Source: Mycosarcoma maydis (lineage: Eukaryota > Basidiomycota > Ustilaginomycetes > Ustilaginales). From it: a stretch of 64,000 bases of DNA. The notes under the pieces are model-generated. The model saw only the letters and a program-made list of their open reading frames with translations. It was not told the DNA's origin and searched no databases. Below are positions 11,092-21,068 of this stretch, piece after piece; position 1 is the first letter of the stretch, and every line of letters begins with the position of its first letter. The translations under genes and the position numbers were made by a program. The stretch spans positions 1,054,001-1,118,000 of the forward strand of contig NC_026482.1 in the NCBI RefSeq assembly GCF_000328475.2, written 5' to 3'.

Positions 11092-12390
11092 AATCTGGTT
11101 ATTATTAGTGGTGGTGCCAGCGGGATTGGCCTGGCCGATTCGGCTCTTACCTCTCGCAAGGCAGGGAGGTGGCTGTCGGAGACCGAAGTGAATCGAGCTT
11201 CGAAAAGTTCTCTGATGCCAGACTGACCGTGCTCATGGCTAACGCAGGTGTAGGCGGCCCGACGAAAGCTCCTACTTCTGAAGGCATGGACCGCATCCTC
11301 AGTTTTGTCACCGACATGACATGACGGACAAGTTGGGTTGAGTATCTTCATATAGGACTCAGATCCTGTTCGTGTGGGGTCGTGCGGCGCAAGAGCCAGT
11401 TGATAAATGCGTGCACGCACTTTAGGTAGGAGCACAAGCAGGATTCACGAATGAACTGGATTTGTATTGAGTTGACACATTGTCACTTGGCTCATCCTCT
11501 GTATCCATCATACAGTAAATAAAAACCCCTTTGGTATCATCTGCTTTCGACAATCCCTGTCAGTTTTTGTCACTCAAGTTCGACAGTGCAGTAGTATATT
11601 CTATGACTGCCAACCACATACCGCTGCGCCTTTAGCTGTGGATCGACGTTTTTGAACCTGTCAGAACCCAAATTGACACCGCAGCACCCACGCTGCGGCA
11701 CTGAACCTCCATCAGACCCACGCCCCGCTCCTTTAGGCGCACGTATAGCGACAATCGTTCCTCTTTCCAAGCGCTTGGCCATCTGTGGATAACAAGCACT
11801 AACTCCTACGGAGTCGTCAATGTATGAGTCGACTCTGCACCAGCTTTGCCGTCCCATTCACACTTCATCTGACCTTGATCTTTTCAATGCTTTGCCTAAC
11901 AATCATTGGCAGCTACCAGGCCTACTTGCCCGACCTCAATAAGCACGGTCAAGATGCGCACGTGATCACCACAGAACCCCAAGCAGGGCATCTCCACACC
12001 GCCAGGCACAGGTCCTACGTACATTATCTGGAAGGCAGCCTTCAAGGCTCACACCGAGTCTCTCGTACATGAGATGCTTTAGCATAAGTTGTGCCAAGCC
12101 GACATCAAGCTGCTCGTTCCGGGATGGGTGCACACTGGATTAACGGGTGCTTAAGACGGCAACCCCAGAGGGGATGGCGCGTGGACATCGCAACAGACGG
12201 TTGCGTCCATGCTGGAACGCATCAAGGCCGGCTCGTTCTACACCCTCTGCTCTGACAATGAGTTCCAGCGTGATATCGACCTGACACGAATGGAATGGAA
12301 CGTCAACGACGTGATCCAGGATCGACCGGCTCTGTCGCGATGGCACGAAAGACTCCACGTTCGAAATCAACAGTTTTGTCAAGATCAAGA
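11092..12390 (+). pseudogene. decayed short-chain dehydrogenase/reductase
   Basis: Fragments follow an SDR in order but not in one frame. At 11092-11136 lies the cofactor-binding Gly motif (IISGGASGIGLA). At about 11229-11264, in another frame, comes the NAG strand (VLMANAGVGGPT). At about 11785-11821 is a TNSYGVVN segment followed by an apparently intact fossil intron (11822-11912). Then comes a YQAYLPDL segment, and from 12002 a long frame with the catalytic YxxxK (Tyr 12020, Lys 12032). That frame runs through two in-frame stops (12080-12082 and 12152-12154) into a typical SDR C-terminus (MLERIKAGSFYTLCSDNE, then RPALSRWH). The distance from NAG to YxxxK is about 580 bases too long, pointing to extra sequence near 11330-11780. 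This cannot encode an active enzyme as it stands. Confidence 0.8.
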
Positions 12391-12889
12391 CGTCGTAGCT
12401 CTGCCTTGCTATTCACTGGTGAGCGTACGAAACAAGAAAATGTTGCTCGTATCCACGCCTGTACTCGTGCAAATCAAACTATTCCTTTCAAGGTTCTTCT
12501 TCATCAACACTCATGACTCTTTGTGGCTGTGGCAAGAAAGCTTTGGGACAGAGTGTCAAACATGAAACCATAATTATCACGAATGGGTTCAAAATTCGGC
12601 GCTCAGAGGTGGAGGATGCGACTCGAAAAAGTTGGCCCAAACGCGTGTGGCTCGATTTAGAAGCGCTAAGTGGCCCGCGTTGCTCGCTGGCTTGCCATGC
12701 TGCCGTCGTCATAGTGCGCCCTCACTGCCTGACGGTTCGATTCCACGCCTGCTGAGCAGTTGTCACGATCACATTTTTGACGTAACTTAGCAACTTCGTT
12801 CAATCGCATATTCGTGACTTATCCTTCTCTACCTTCACATCAGCGTACCCATCTGCCTCGAACTTCTTTACCATTCATCCATCCACAAG
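12391..12889. promoter_or_regulatory. intergenic region upstream of the BAP31-like gene
   Basis: About 500 bases lie between the SDR relic and the BAP31-like gene. A motif-family copy (ATTCGTGACT) lies near 12809. The pyrimidine-rich last 60 bases look like a 5' UTR. No gene is seen. Confidence 0.45.
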
Positions 12890-13643
12890 ATGACGCTCTA
12901 CTACAGCATCGTGTTTGCACTTTTGTGCTTCGAGATGGCCATGTTCATGGTTCTCATCGTGGGTAGCTTTGCTTCGTAGGCTTGATGATGTTTGCCGGCC
13001 ATTTTCCTAATCGAACGACTTTCCCCTTCCCTTCAACAGATTCCTTTGCCATTCACCTGGAGGCGCAAGCTGTTCCACTTTCTCGCCACCAATCCAGTCG
13101 TTGCCAAGATTCAGTACGGCCTAAAGATCACCTTCATGTGAGTCGTCGTTTTCCCCATAAAACCAGTGCTTGTGGGGCTCTTGTTGATGACTTTTTCTGT
13201 TGCATTCGCCCTATTCCGACGTCGGGTATAGTTTTGTCGCGGTACTCTTTGTCGATGCCGTTCAGAGAATGGTCAAGGTCATGTCGGAAGGCGAGACGGC
13301 TCGTGACAACCGAGGCGTTCAGGACGTCCGCACCGAGACCAACTATGCTGCCCGAAAATTCTACAGCCAGCGTAACATGTACTTAACCGGCTTCACTCTG
13401 TTCCTGAGTCTCATCCTCTCGCGAAGCTACTCGCTCATCCTTGATCTGATCAACACTCAGGAGGAGCTCGTGGCGCTCAAGAAAGGAGCCAAGACCAGCA
13501 GCAGTGGAGCCGACATCGAGAAGAAGTACCTCACCGAGATCGACACGCTCAAAAAGCAGGCCAAGCAGCAGCAGGAAGAGTACAACCGTCTCAGCGACGA
13601 ACTTGCCAAAGCTACTGGCAACACCTCGACCAAGAAGGACTGA
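12890..13643 (+). CDS. BAP31/Yet-family ER membrane protein
   Basis: Three exons, 12890-12958, 13040-13137 and 13232-13643, give 192 residues. The N-terminus MTLYYSIVFALLCFEMAMFMVLI and the following IPLPFTWRRKLFHFL are diagnostic of BAP31 and yeast Yet1-3. Three transmembrane segments are visible, at about 3-23, 45-65 and 100-120. A lysine-rich coiled coil (about 130-185) ends in KKD, which resembles the KKxx-type retrieval ends of this family. These proteins act in ER export and quality control of membrane proteins. Intron 1 (81 bp) uses GTGGGT, chosen because it alone joins the two conserved halves in phase. Confidence 0.92.
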
Positions 13644-14252
13644 TTCTAGCTACCCGGTAGTCTAAAAATGCGCTTTCCGTAACCAGTGCTCACGTCGACC
13701 TCGGAGGGGATATGGTCGTGGGGTATTGCACATATGCTTCGCACGTGACCTAGACTTTGTCTTCTTTGAGTGCCTTGGCCAGCTATCACTGGAGGCAACT
13801 TGTGCGGTACCTAAACCCCCTGGGCGTTTCTCGCCGCCTTTCGTACACAACGCTTGTAACCCGTTTCGCGCAATCGATGGCGGTTACGCTCTTGGACGTG
13901 CTGCTTGACGCTGTAATGTGGTTTTTGTTTGCCAACTCTTACTGACTATGGAAACGACGATTTCGTTATCGCTGTGAACATTGTATTGCTGAAAGCTCGT
14001 TGCGTGATTGTGATAGGAAGCCCGGAATGTGAGGCATGATGTTGTGCGAGCTTTGGGCTGCGAAAATTCCTCCACACCCACGACCCGCTGTATTGTTTTG
14101 GAAGAAGTCTGGATGACAAACTCAGCCAAATTCTACTCTTCAGCACCACCACCAAAAGATAGATAGATTTCGCACGCCGAAATCGTCTGCTGGATCCGAT
14201 CAAACCAGCGGTGTCCACTGGTACCTCTCAGTACTGGCAGGATCAGAGGAAG
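13644..14252. other. intergenic region, possible missed 5' exon of the CUE gene
   Basis: About 600 bases lie between two genes on the same strand. An open stretch near 13840-13920 has hydrophobic codons followed by a GTAATG donor-like site. It could be an upstream exon of the Cue3-like gene, but I cannot support a join. Confidence 0.35.
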
Positions 14253-16481
14253 ATGGGCTTATGCGAAGCAAACGACAGCCATCAATTCGTTCGATCCTTG
14301 GACAAGCTTCCTACCTCTGATCTGGTGCGCTTCACCCTGCAAAAGCCTGACGTGACTCGAATTTTCGCCTCTTCACTCCATCTGCTTGCCGTCGAGGCCG
14401 CATCAAGCTCGCTTCCCAACGTTGGCGAGCCTGACCTCGCCTCTAGTCATGTGGATATCCTTGCACGACTCATCGAGCGAGGAGATCCTTCCCTAGCTAG
14501 AAAATTTGTCCCCACTCAAGGCTCTCTCGTTGATCTAGCAATTGCAACGCCCGCAGGAACCAGGCCGGTGGTTGCGACCATCTTGGAGCGTCTCCTCGAT
14601 GCATCAAGCGTAAAGGAGATTGTTGGAGGCCTTTCAGCTCAGCTCGTCAGCTTTGTCTCTGTCGAGAACCCGCAAGATAGTGCTGCAACTTCGTCAAGCA
14701 TTCGCACGCTCGCTCGTATATCTAGCGCGTTTCTCGCTGTTTGTCCCTCACGTTTGCTCAAGGGCAACATTGGCTCGATTCAAGCGTGGGTCCGCACAAG
14801 CACTCACATCTACGACAAGACTTTGCCCCAAATAGCTAAGAGTTTCGCAGGAGATGCCACAGCAACTCTGAACGAGCCAGATCTTGCCAGCTTAGGTGCC
14901 GACAGTTTGCAGCTTCACTGGCTCACTTGCCGAGTCGACCTACTCCAACTGATCTCGACTTTGCTGGGGTATCTCGGAGGCTCTGCAAAGCTCATTGACG
15001 CTCTGCGAGAGAGCCTTGCTGAAAGCGAAAAGCTGCTCAGCAAAGGAGGTTTCTCGACCCTGCTCAACTCGACCGTACTACTCGATCTCGCAGTCTCAAC
15101 CGATTCATGGCCGTACATACGGGCAGAGTTGGCATCCAGCGTGTTGAGCAAGAAGGGCCAGAGCAATGATACGATAGCGTCCATCGACGCACTCGCTACT
15201 TCTGTGCCCAAGTTCACGGGTGCAGCGTGGGATGCTTTGCGACGTTTTATCGCTTCGCAAACACCAAATTCATCTGAGACACATTCACAGGCGGGGTCAA
15301 GACGTGTTGGCCCTGCCTCTGAGGATGACGTGGCCTTCGTCGATTCAATTTTGCCCCATTACGGCATGGAGCGCCTTCGGACCATCCTTTCTCGGCCTTC
15401 TTTCGCCGGTCAAAGTGCAGAGATGGTCATTCAAAGGCTACTGGAGGGCGACGAGGGAGACATGCAATCGTCGGGGACCGCGCGTTCTCCGCAATTCACG
15501 CAATCGATGCTGCCAGCCGCAGTCTCGCACGAATCTACTACAATTGCTGCTCCTTCCATTGAGGCATCAGCGCTGCCGTCGTCATCAGCTGCGCAACCAT
15601 CGCTTGTCAAATCAAGGGCCAACGTCTTTGGCGATTTTGCCTTTGACCCTGCATCCATCGTTCAGCCGAAACTGGCTCGGACTGGGCGAGTCGACGAGCT
15701 CGCACCCGAACTCAAAGCTGCCATCCTTGCGCGGGCTGAAGCAGCTGACGACGATGAAGCCGAAGAGGAATGGAACCCTTTTGCCGAAGGACATCGTACC
15801 GTGGGAGTGGAAGACGAGTTGGATCTGGATTACGATGGACGGGAAAGAGGACCGGCCCTTCGTCTCGCAACCGACGAGGATGATAACAGCGACGAGGATG
15901 ACGAAGGAGCTGGGCATGACCATCAGGATCAGGCGCGAATGCGTGAGCGCGTTCTCTTGCGGCACTACGTTCAACACGGCTCTGCATCTTTCTCGACCGA
16001 TGCAACAACGAGGCGCAGTGAGGCGAGGCAACAACTGAAAGAGCAAACGGGCTTGAGCGACGACCTGATCGAATCGTGGGCAGTGATGCTGGAGCGCAAT
16101 CCGCGAAAGGACCGCTTGCTGGCTGCTGCATCACAATCCGAGCTGGACGAGCAGCTCGCGACGCGTGATTCACGCAACTATAGCGACGAGGACAACGAGG
16201 ACGCTGCACACGCCCGACGGTTCGGACCGGACCGTGGACGTGGTGGACGCATCTTGAGGGGCGGCAGCCGAGGCGGTGGTCACACCCGGACGGGTGGAGA
16301 CCATGCTGGTGGATCGAATCCCAGCAGCGGCAGTGGCCCTCAGACCAAGAAGCCGACCCGAGGACGAGGCACAGGCAACTCGGGCACTGATAGATCAGCT
16401 AAACAGAAGGAGAAAGCGGGCAACAAGGCGCGTCAAAGAGGCCATGACAAAAAGATGGCTCGCGTCAATCCTAATGCGTGA
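14253..16481 (+). CDS. CUE3: CUE-domain protein, ASCC2/Cue3-like
   Basis: An open frame with its first ATG at 14253 gives 742 residues. The frame stays open upstream to about 14163, so a short 5' exon may be missing. A helical N-terminal half resembles ASCC2. A CUE domain (VDSILPHYGMERLRTIL to VIQRLLEG) lies at about 358-400. After it come an acidic region, a conserved RANVFGDFAFDPASIV-type segment and a C-terminal Arg/Gly-rich tail (RGRGGRILRGGSRGGG). In yeast and humans Cue3/ASCC2 binds ubiquitin on collided ribosomes and works with the Slh1/ASCC3 helicase (RQT complex). Assignment rests on the CUE domain position, overall size and the downstream acidic and RGG layout. It is convergent with ERG1, leaving a 239-bp gap. 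Confidence 0.75.
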   Translation: MGLCEANDSHQFVRSLDKLPTSDLVRFTLQKPDVTRIFASSLHLLAVEAASSSLPNVGEPDLASSHVDILARLIERGDPSLARKFVPTQGSLVDLAIATPAGTRPVVATILERLLDASSVKEIVGGLSAQLVSFVSVENPQDSAATSSSIRTLARISSAFLAVCPSRLLKGNIGSIQAWVRTSTHIYDKTLPQIAKSFAGDATATLNEPDLASLGADSLQLHWLTCRVDLLQLISTLLGYLGGSAKLIDALRESLAESEKLLSKGGFSTLLNSTVLLDLAVSTDSWPYIRAELASSVLSKKGQSNDTIASIDALATSVPKFTGAAWDALRRFIASQTPNSSETHSQAGSRRVGPASEDDVAFVDSILPHYGMERLRTILSRPSFAGQSAEMVIQRLLEGDEGDMQSSGTARSPQFTQSMLPAAVSHESTTIAAPSIEASALPSSSAAQPSLVKSRANVFGDFAFDPASIVQPKLARTGRVDELAPELKAAILARAEAADDDEAEEEWNPFAEGHRTVGVEDELDLDYDGRERGPALRLATDEDDNSDEDDEGAGHDHQDQARMRERVLLRHYVQHGSASFSTDATTRRSEARQQLKEQTGLSDDLIESWAVMLERNPRKDRLLAAASQSELDEQLATRDSRNYSDEDNEDAAHARRFGPDRGRGGRILRGGSRGGGHTRTGGDHAGGSNPSSGSGPQTKKPTRGRGTGNSGTDRSAKQKEKAGNKARQRGHDKKMARVNPNA

Positions 16482-16720
16482 GGTATCTAGTCGCAATCAT
16501 ACACGTTGTCTAAGCCAATTTGGGACAAAGCTTCCGCAGGAGCGTGAATCGACACGCGCGCGAATATTGGATCGAGTGGCGTTGATTCTCAGAGTTGCAA
16601 GAGTGAGTGAATTGAGTGTGATGTATGCGGGACATCTAAGTGAAATGAGCAGGATGGGAGGTGTGTCTACTGTAGGGTATAATATCGATGCTTTGGAGCG
16701 CAGAGCGACGCATCTGATGA

Positions 16721-18463
16721 TCAGGACGCTCCGGCACCTACTTTGGGAAAGACCAACCAATTGGACAGGTTTCTCGCTGTACCAGGATCCCTCGCGTTGC
16801 CCCAGAACATCACGGTTGCAATCAGCAGAATTGAGGCACTGACGAGGGCAAAGTTGTCCGTCCTGAGAGATCCAGCGTTCGCCAATTGACCGCCCTTTCC
16901 ACTTGTTCCTGAAGCTGCGGTGACAGGAGTGAGCCTTGGAACGTTGCTCTTCATCTCCGTGAAAACGACCGGAAGCAGCACGATACATGCCGTGTAGAAA
17001 ACCATGATGGATCGCCAGATCAACGCTGGGTATTCCAATAGTGAAGGCTTCCTCGTCTTTCCCTCCTTAGGGTAGAATTTGGGATGAGCGAACAGCGCAT
17101 AGATGCTGTATACAGCAACAGCGAAAAAGTGTCCAACGAGGAGCATCGGTCTCGGTGCCAGTCCAGAAAGCAGCGATACAGGACCATTGACACACTCGCC
17201 TCCCATTTCAAAGTACTTGAAACAACCTTCTCGCAGCACTTCGAGGTTGGCATCGTCGGCGCCAAACAGGCTGTACAATGCTTGTGCGAGAATGTTGATG
17301 ACGGAAGAGAGACCCTTCCTGTTCCAGTGCCAGGAGCGCAATGCTGGGCTGAGGGTAGACCAATTGGCGAGTTCGAGTGGAGCGCGTGATGGTTTGTCGC
17401 CAGAGAGTGGTGCCCATTCTGATCCACCGAGCACTTCTGTGAGATGAACGGCATCCCAGAGACCGACGGTCATTCCACCGCCTGTGAGAGGATGTCGCAT
17501 ATTCATCGCATCTCCGACCACGATGACTCCCTTTGCGTGTTCGGACTGACCCTGCATGCTGGGCGGCAGGAAGGAATTGGGCATACTGCGCAATCGCTGA
17601 CCTTTGGCCATTTCGACTTGAACGCATTCGCGCAGCTGCTCTGGAAGCTGAGAAATTACATTCTCGTTGACGTGCTTTTGCAGATCTCCTTTTGCTGCCG
17701 AAGGTAGCTTTTCGCCGGCTACATCGATCAGAATACGTGTGGTGTGGGTGCCAATCTGATACAGCAACACCGGACCGTTCTTGGACAAGACGACATGGCC
17801 GTGGTGCGGCGCAGGTAAGGGAGCATCGTGCAGCTCAAGACCGACAAAGTTGGATCGAACCAAGGGTTGGATTGAGCTTCCGTGTGTACGTCGAAATTTG
17901 GAGAAGCAGCCATCAGCAACAATGGTGAGAGGAGCACGCAGCTCAAAAGCCGCTGGTTTGCCCTCTGGCGCTTTCTTCCACGTAGCGCTGACACCAACGA
18001 CTCTGCCTTCGGCGTCTTTGAGCAGATCTCGTACTGTGGCTTCGTACGGGGTGACATTTTGCTGATGAAGAGCCTTGCTGCGTAGAGACTGAACGAACTT
18101 GCCATGGTGGAAACTGCGACCCTCAACCCTGCCACTATTACTGACAACGCCACTGCCGGCTTGGTCGGGTCTTTCCTGCGGATAAGGGATAGGTACGGAG
18201 CGAGAACCGTAGAATACGTGGTAGCCTTCGACAGGAACAGCGTCGATATCTTCAAGCGTATCGACAATGCCCATTTTGGAGAGTGCACGTACACCACCGG
18301 GCTGAAGAAGCTCGCCGACAATACGGTCCGGCTCGTCAAAGTCTCTCTCGAGAAGAGCTACCCGGCGGCCGGACTTGCCGAGCGAATAGGCAAGAGCGGA
18401 GCCAACGATGCCGGCTCCGACAAGGATGATGTCGGGCTTGGCGGATGAAGTTTTGGAGAGCAT
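16721..18463 (-). CDS. erg1: squalene monooxygenase (squalene epoxidase)
   Basis: A single-exon ORF of 580 residues. The N-terminus carries a Rossmann FAD motif (ILVGAGIVGSALAYSL) followed by LLERD. The middle holds the DG motif (VADGCFSKFRR), and the second FAD motif is VVGDAMNMRHPLTGGGMTVG, typical of squalene epoxidases. Two C-terminal hydrophobic segments anchor the protein to the ER membrane. The enzyme converts squalene to 2,3-oxidosqualene with O2, FAD and NADPH, the first oxygenation of ergosterol synthesis and the target of allylamines. The start is at the first Met, ten residues before the FAD strand. Length agrees with plant and animal enzymes and exceeds yeast Erg1 (496). Confidence 0.96.
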   Translation of the reverse strand: MLSKTSSAKPDIILVGAGIVGSALAYSLGKSGRRVALLERDFDEPDRIVGELLQPGGVRALSKMGIVDTLEDIDAVPVEGYHVFYGSRSVPIPYPQERPDQAGSGVVSNSGRVEGRSFHHGKFVQSLRSKALHQQNVTPYEATVRDLLKDAEGRVVGVSATWKKAPEGKPAAFELRAPLTIVADGCFSKFRRTHGSSIQPLVRSNFVGLELHDAPLPAPHHGHVVLSKNGPVLLYQIGTHTTRILIDVAGEKLPSAAKGDLQKHVNENVISQLPEQLRECVQVEMAKGQRLRSMPNSFLPPSMQGQSEHAKGVIVVGDAMNMRHPLTGGGMTVGLWDAVHLTEVLGGSEWAPLSGDKPSRAPLELANWSTLSPALRSWHWNRKGLSSVINILAQALYSLFGADDANLEVLREGCFKYFEMGGECVNGPVSLLSGLAPRPMLLVGHFFAVAVYSIYALFAHPKFYPKEGKTRKPSLLEYPALIWRSIMVFYTACIVLLPVVFTEMKSNVPRLTPVTAASGTSGKGGQLANAGSLRTDNFALVSASILLIATVMFWGNARDPGTARNLSNWLVFPKVGAGAS

Positions 18464-19419
18464 GATGGGAGGAATGTGGAAGACCAGCTACCAGTTGAAT
18501 GGTGATGTGTATGGACCAGCTAGGTTGTGCTACAGCTTTACAAGGCCCACTGGTCGCTAGGTGGGGCGGTGATGACTGATCTCGAGTGAGAATGTGAAGC
18601 AGATGGCTAGACTGTGTCGTGCTTGGTGGAGATGAGTTGTTCGATGGACTGTAAGATGGTAATGGATCAAGAAGTCTTGAGTCGTGACAACGGACTGTTG
18701 CTCGCCAGAAGAATCCACGTTCCGTGATTAGGATCTGCCAGTCGCGAATCTGTGAATGTTTGTGCCAAAATTGATACTTAACCACGCGATTCACGACTGT
18801 GCCTGCGAGTCGGTTTCAGCCGAAGCTCGCTGTCTGGTCTTACTTAACGTGTGTGTGTGTGTGCACATGTAGTCACGGGTACAGTGTACAATACATGCCT
18901 ACGCGATACCGTGCTGTGTTGTGCAACTCAACTACCAATCACGAATTTGAAACGCCGTAAAGCTCGGAGGAATCACAGAATAACGACATTCGTGATTGTC
19001 ATGATCTGTAAAAGTGCAAAATGGCGCGGAACCAGCCGTGAGTGTGGCCTGATTTCCAACGCCACCAACGCGAGCACTCACGAGCGGACCAACACTTTCT
19101 TTCCCCAACGACCTATTTTTGGGAAGGTTTCAAATCACGAAAATCGTGAAACGTAAATCGTAAATCTTTGAAACCGCTCGTCGGATAATTCGTGATTAGC
19201 TAAGACTTTGATGCAAATGAAACGGTCTAACATCTCGTGTTCACTTCCAAGTGCCAGATATTCGTGATTGTTAGTCAGCCTCCACTCGTGCTTGGCCAGA
19301 CACAGCTGCAGCACAGATCACTGCATCAGCAGGACACTTTCTCCATAGTCATACCATAGTTATGCTCGAGCGGAACAAGTGTCCCATTCGTGATTGTCTT
19401 AAAGGACTGAACAAGTAGG
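18464..19419. promoter_or_regulatory. divergent promoter region, ERG1 and sulfite oxidase
   Basis: These 956 bases hold both promoters. A (GT)n run lies at about 18850-18863. Motif-family copies are frequent: about 18788, 18927, 18988, 19130-19160, 19187, 19259 and 19385. No gene is seen. Confidence 0.55.
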
Positions 19420-20914
19420 ATGGCGCAGATCGTACGGCAAGATAGTGTGAGTGGACCATCTGCAGCGATCGTGAAGCAGGACCAGGGAAACTGACAGATG
19501 CTTCTACAAACAGCCGTTGAACACCGAGCCGTGCTCGGAAGAGCTGGCCAGCTCTTACATTACGCCAAACGAGCTCGTCTTCAATCGAAACCATGACTCG
19601 GCCGTTTCGGCAACTGAACATCATTCGACCGAAGTAGGTTGGAGCATTGACATCTCTGTCGAAGACGATCAAGCTCTGAGCTCCATCCACGTGACCCAGC
19701 CTTCGCTGCCCCTCGAGTCGTTGAAGGCCAACTACGAGAAGGTCGAGGTAGTCGCAACGCTCGAGTGTGCCGGTAATCGGCGTGCGGAGCTGGCTGCATC
19801 TCATCAGCCAGCAGAAGGCATACAATGGGGCGATGCAGTCATCGCAAACGTCATCTGGGGTGGAGCTTCTCTGCGTTCCGTCCTGCTCGCTGCTGGCATC
19901 CCAGATCCTTTCTGTCACCATTCGGACTTGACATCACTGAAACCGTCCGCCGAAGCATCGCTCGCCGACGCAGCTTCATGGGCCCATTCACTCCACCTTC
20001 ATATCTACAGCGCACAAGAAAGCAGTGAATCAGACGATCCTACTCGAAAAGAAGTTTTCGCCGCCTCGATCCCGCTCGTCACCGCTTTGCACCCGAATCA
20101 GAACTGTCTCTTATCGTACGAGTACAATCGGACTCCACTGACACAGCGTCATGGTGCACCTTTGCGAGCCGTGATCCCAGGTCATGTAGGCGCGAGGTGG
20201 GTCAAGTGGCTCAATGGGCTCAAAATCAGCGCACGGGAAAACGATTCGCCTCCCATGCGACAAGATTACAAGTTGCTTGTTCCACATGCACAGTCAGAAG
20301 AGAAAGATTTTGCAGATAAAGCTGCGAACGGTTCAGAGTTTCGTAAACAGCAGTTGCACCAAAAGAAGCCACTGCAACAACTCGCAGCCAGCTGCTCTGT
20401 CACACTACCCCGAAACGACGCTCAAGCGGTCCAGGTCACAAAGGAGCGCACGATAGAAGTGAAAGGTTATGCCGTAGGCCAAGACGGGTGTCCAGCTACA
20501 AAAGTCTATGTCGCCCTGATCCCGGAAGCGGAAGCTTCAACGGAAGAGGTTCTCGTTTCGCTCTCTGCCGATCTCGTATGGAAGCAAGCAGAGTTCCACA
20601 CGCAAGATCCCTCGAATTGGAGCTGGGCTTGGACACTGTGGCATGTCCAACTGCCTGCTCCCAGGCACGCCGATCAGAAATGGATCTTGATCGCCAGATG
20701 CGGTAAGTATTTCCCGTGCCGGACGAATCCGATGAACAATGATCACTGACTCCATCTCGTTGCTTCTTTGTGGGCTACACAATGGGTCGCATTCCGTTGG
20801 ACACTGCAAGCTACAGCCGCTGGTGTTGAGCAGGAGAAGATATCTGACTGGAATCTGCGTGGGTTCTGCAATCGCTCTTGGTCTGTTGTCCGCAACCTCA
20901 GGATCCAGTCTTGA
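19420..20914 (+). CDS. SUOX: sulfite oxidase, molybdenum-cofactor enzyme without heme domain
   Basis: Three exons, 19420-19446, 19514-20702 and 20811-20914, give 439 residues. Exon 1 is only nine codons; a 67-bp intron (GTGAGT, CTGACAG-like branch, ACAG acceptor) joins it in phase 0 to PLNTEPC. The Moco-binding cysteine is C94 in LECAGNRR. The substrate-pocket region, the linker and the dimerisation domain ending with DWNLRGFCN are all present. The family oxidises sulfite to sulfate. There is no N-terminal cytochrome b5 domain and no clear mitochondrial presequence, as in plant-type enzymes that use O2, so a peroxisomal or cytosolic place is possible (inference). The last acceptor is ambiguous: AG at 20810 or six bases later at 20816, both in frame. 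Confidence 0.92.
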
Positions 20915-21068
20915 CACGCTCAGTAATACAAAGAAAAACACCAATAGCTTGTTTGTAACAGCTTGCTTGTGTGGTGAATCACGACTATGCGTTCCTGCAA
21001 TGACAGACGAAAGAGTGATAATACAGAGGCCGTGATATACTCGTTGGCGTGATACAAATGCTGGCTGC

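Noticed and set aside
12700..12760. tRNA-like T arm (GGTTCGATTCC)
   Set aside because: The flanking stem does not pair and no acceptor or anticodon arm can be built.
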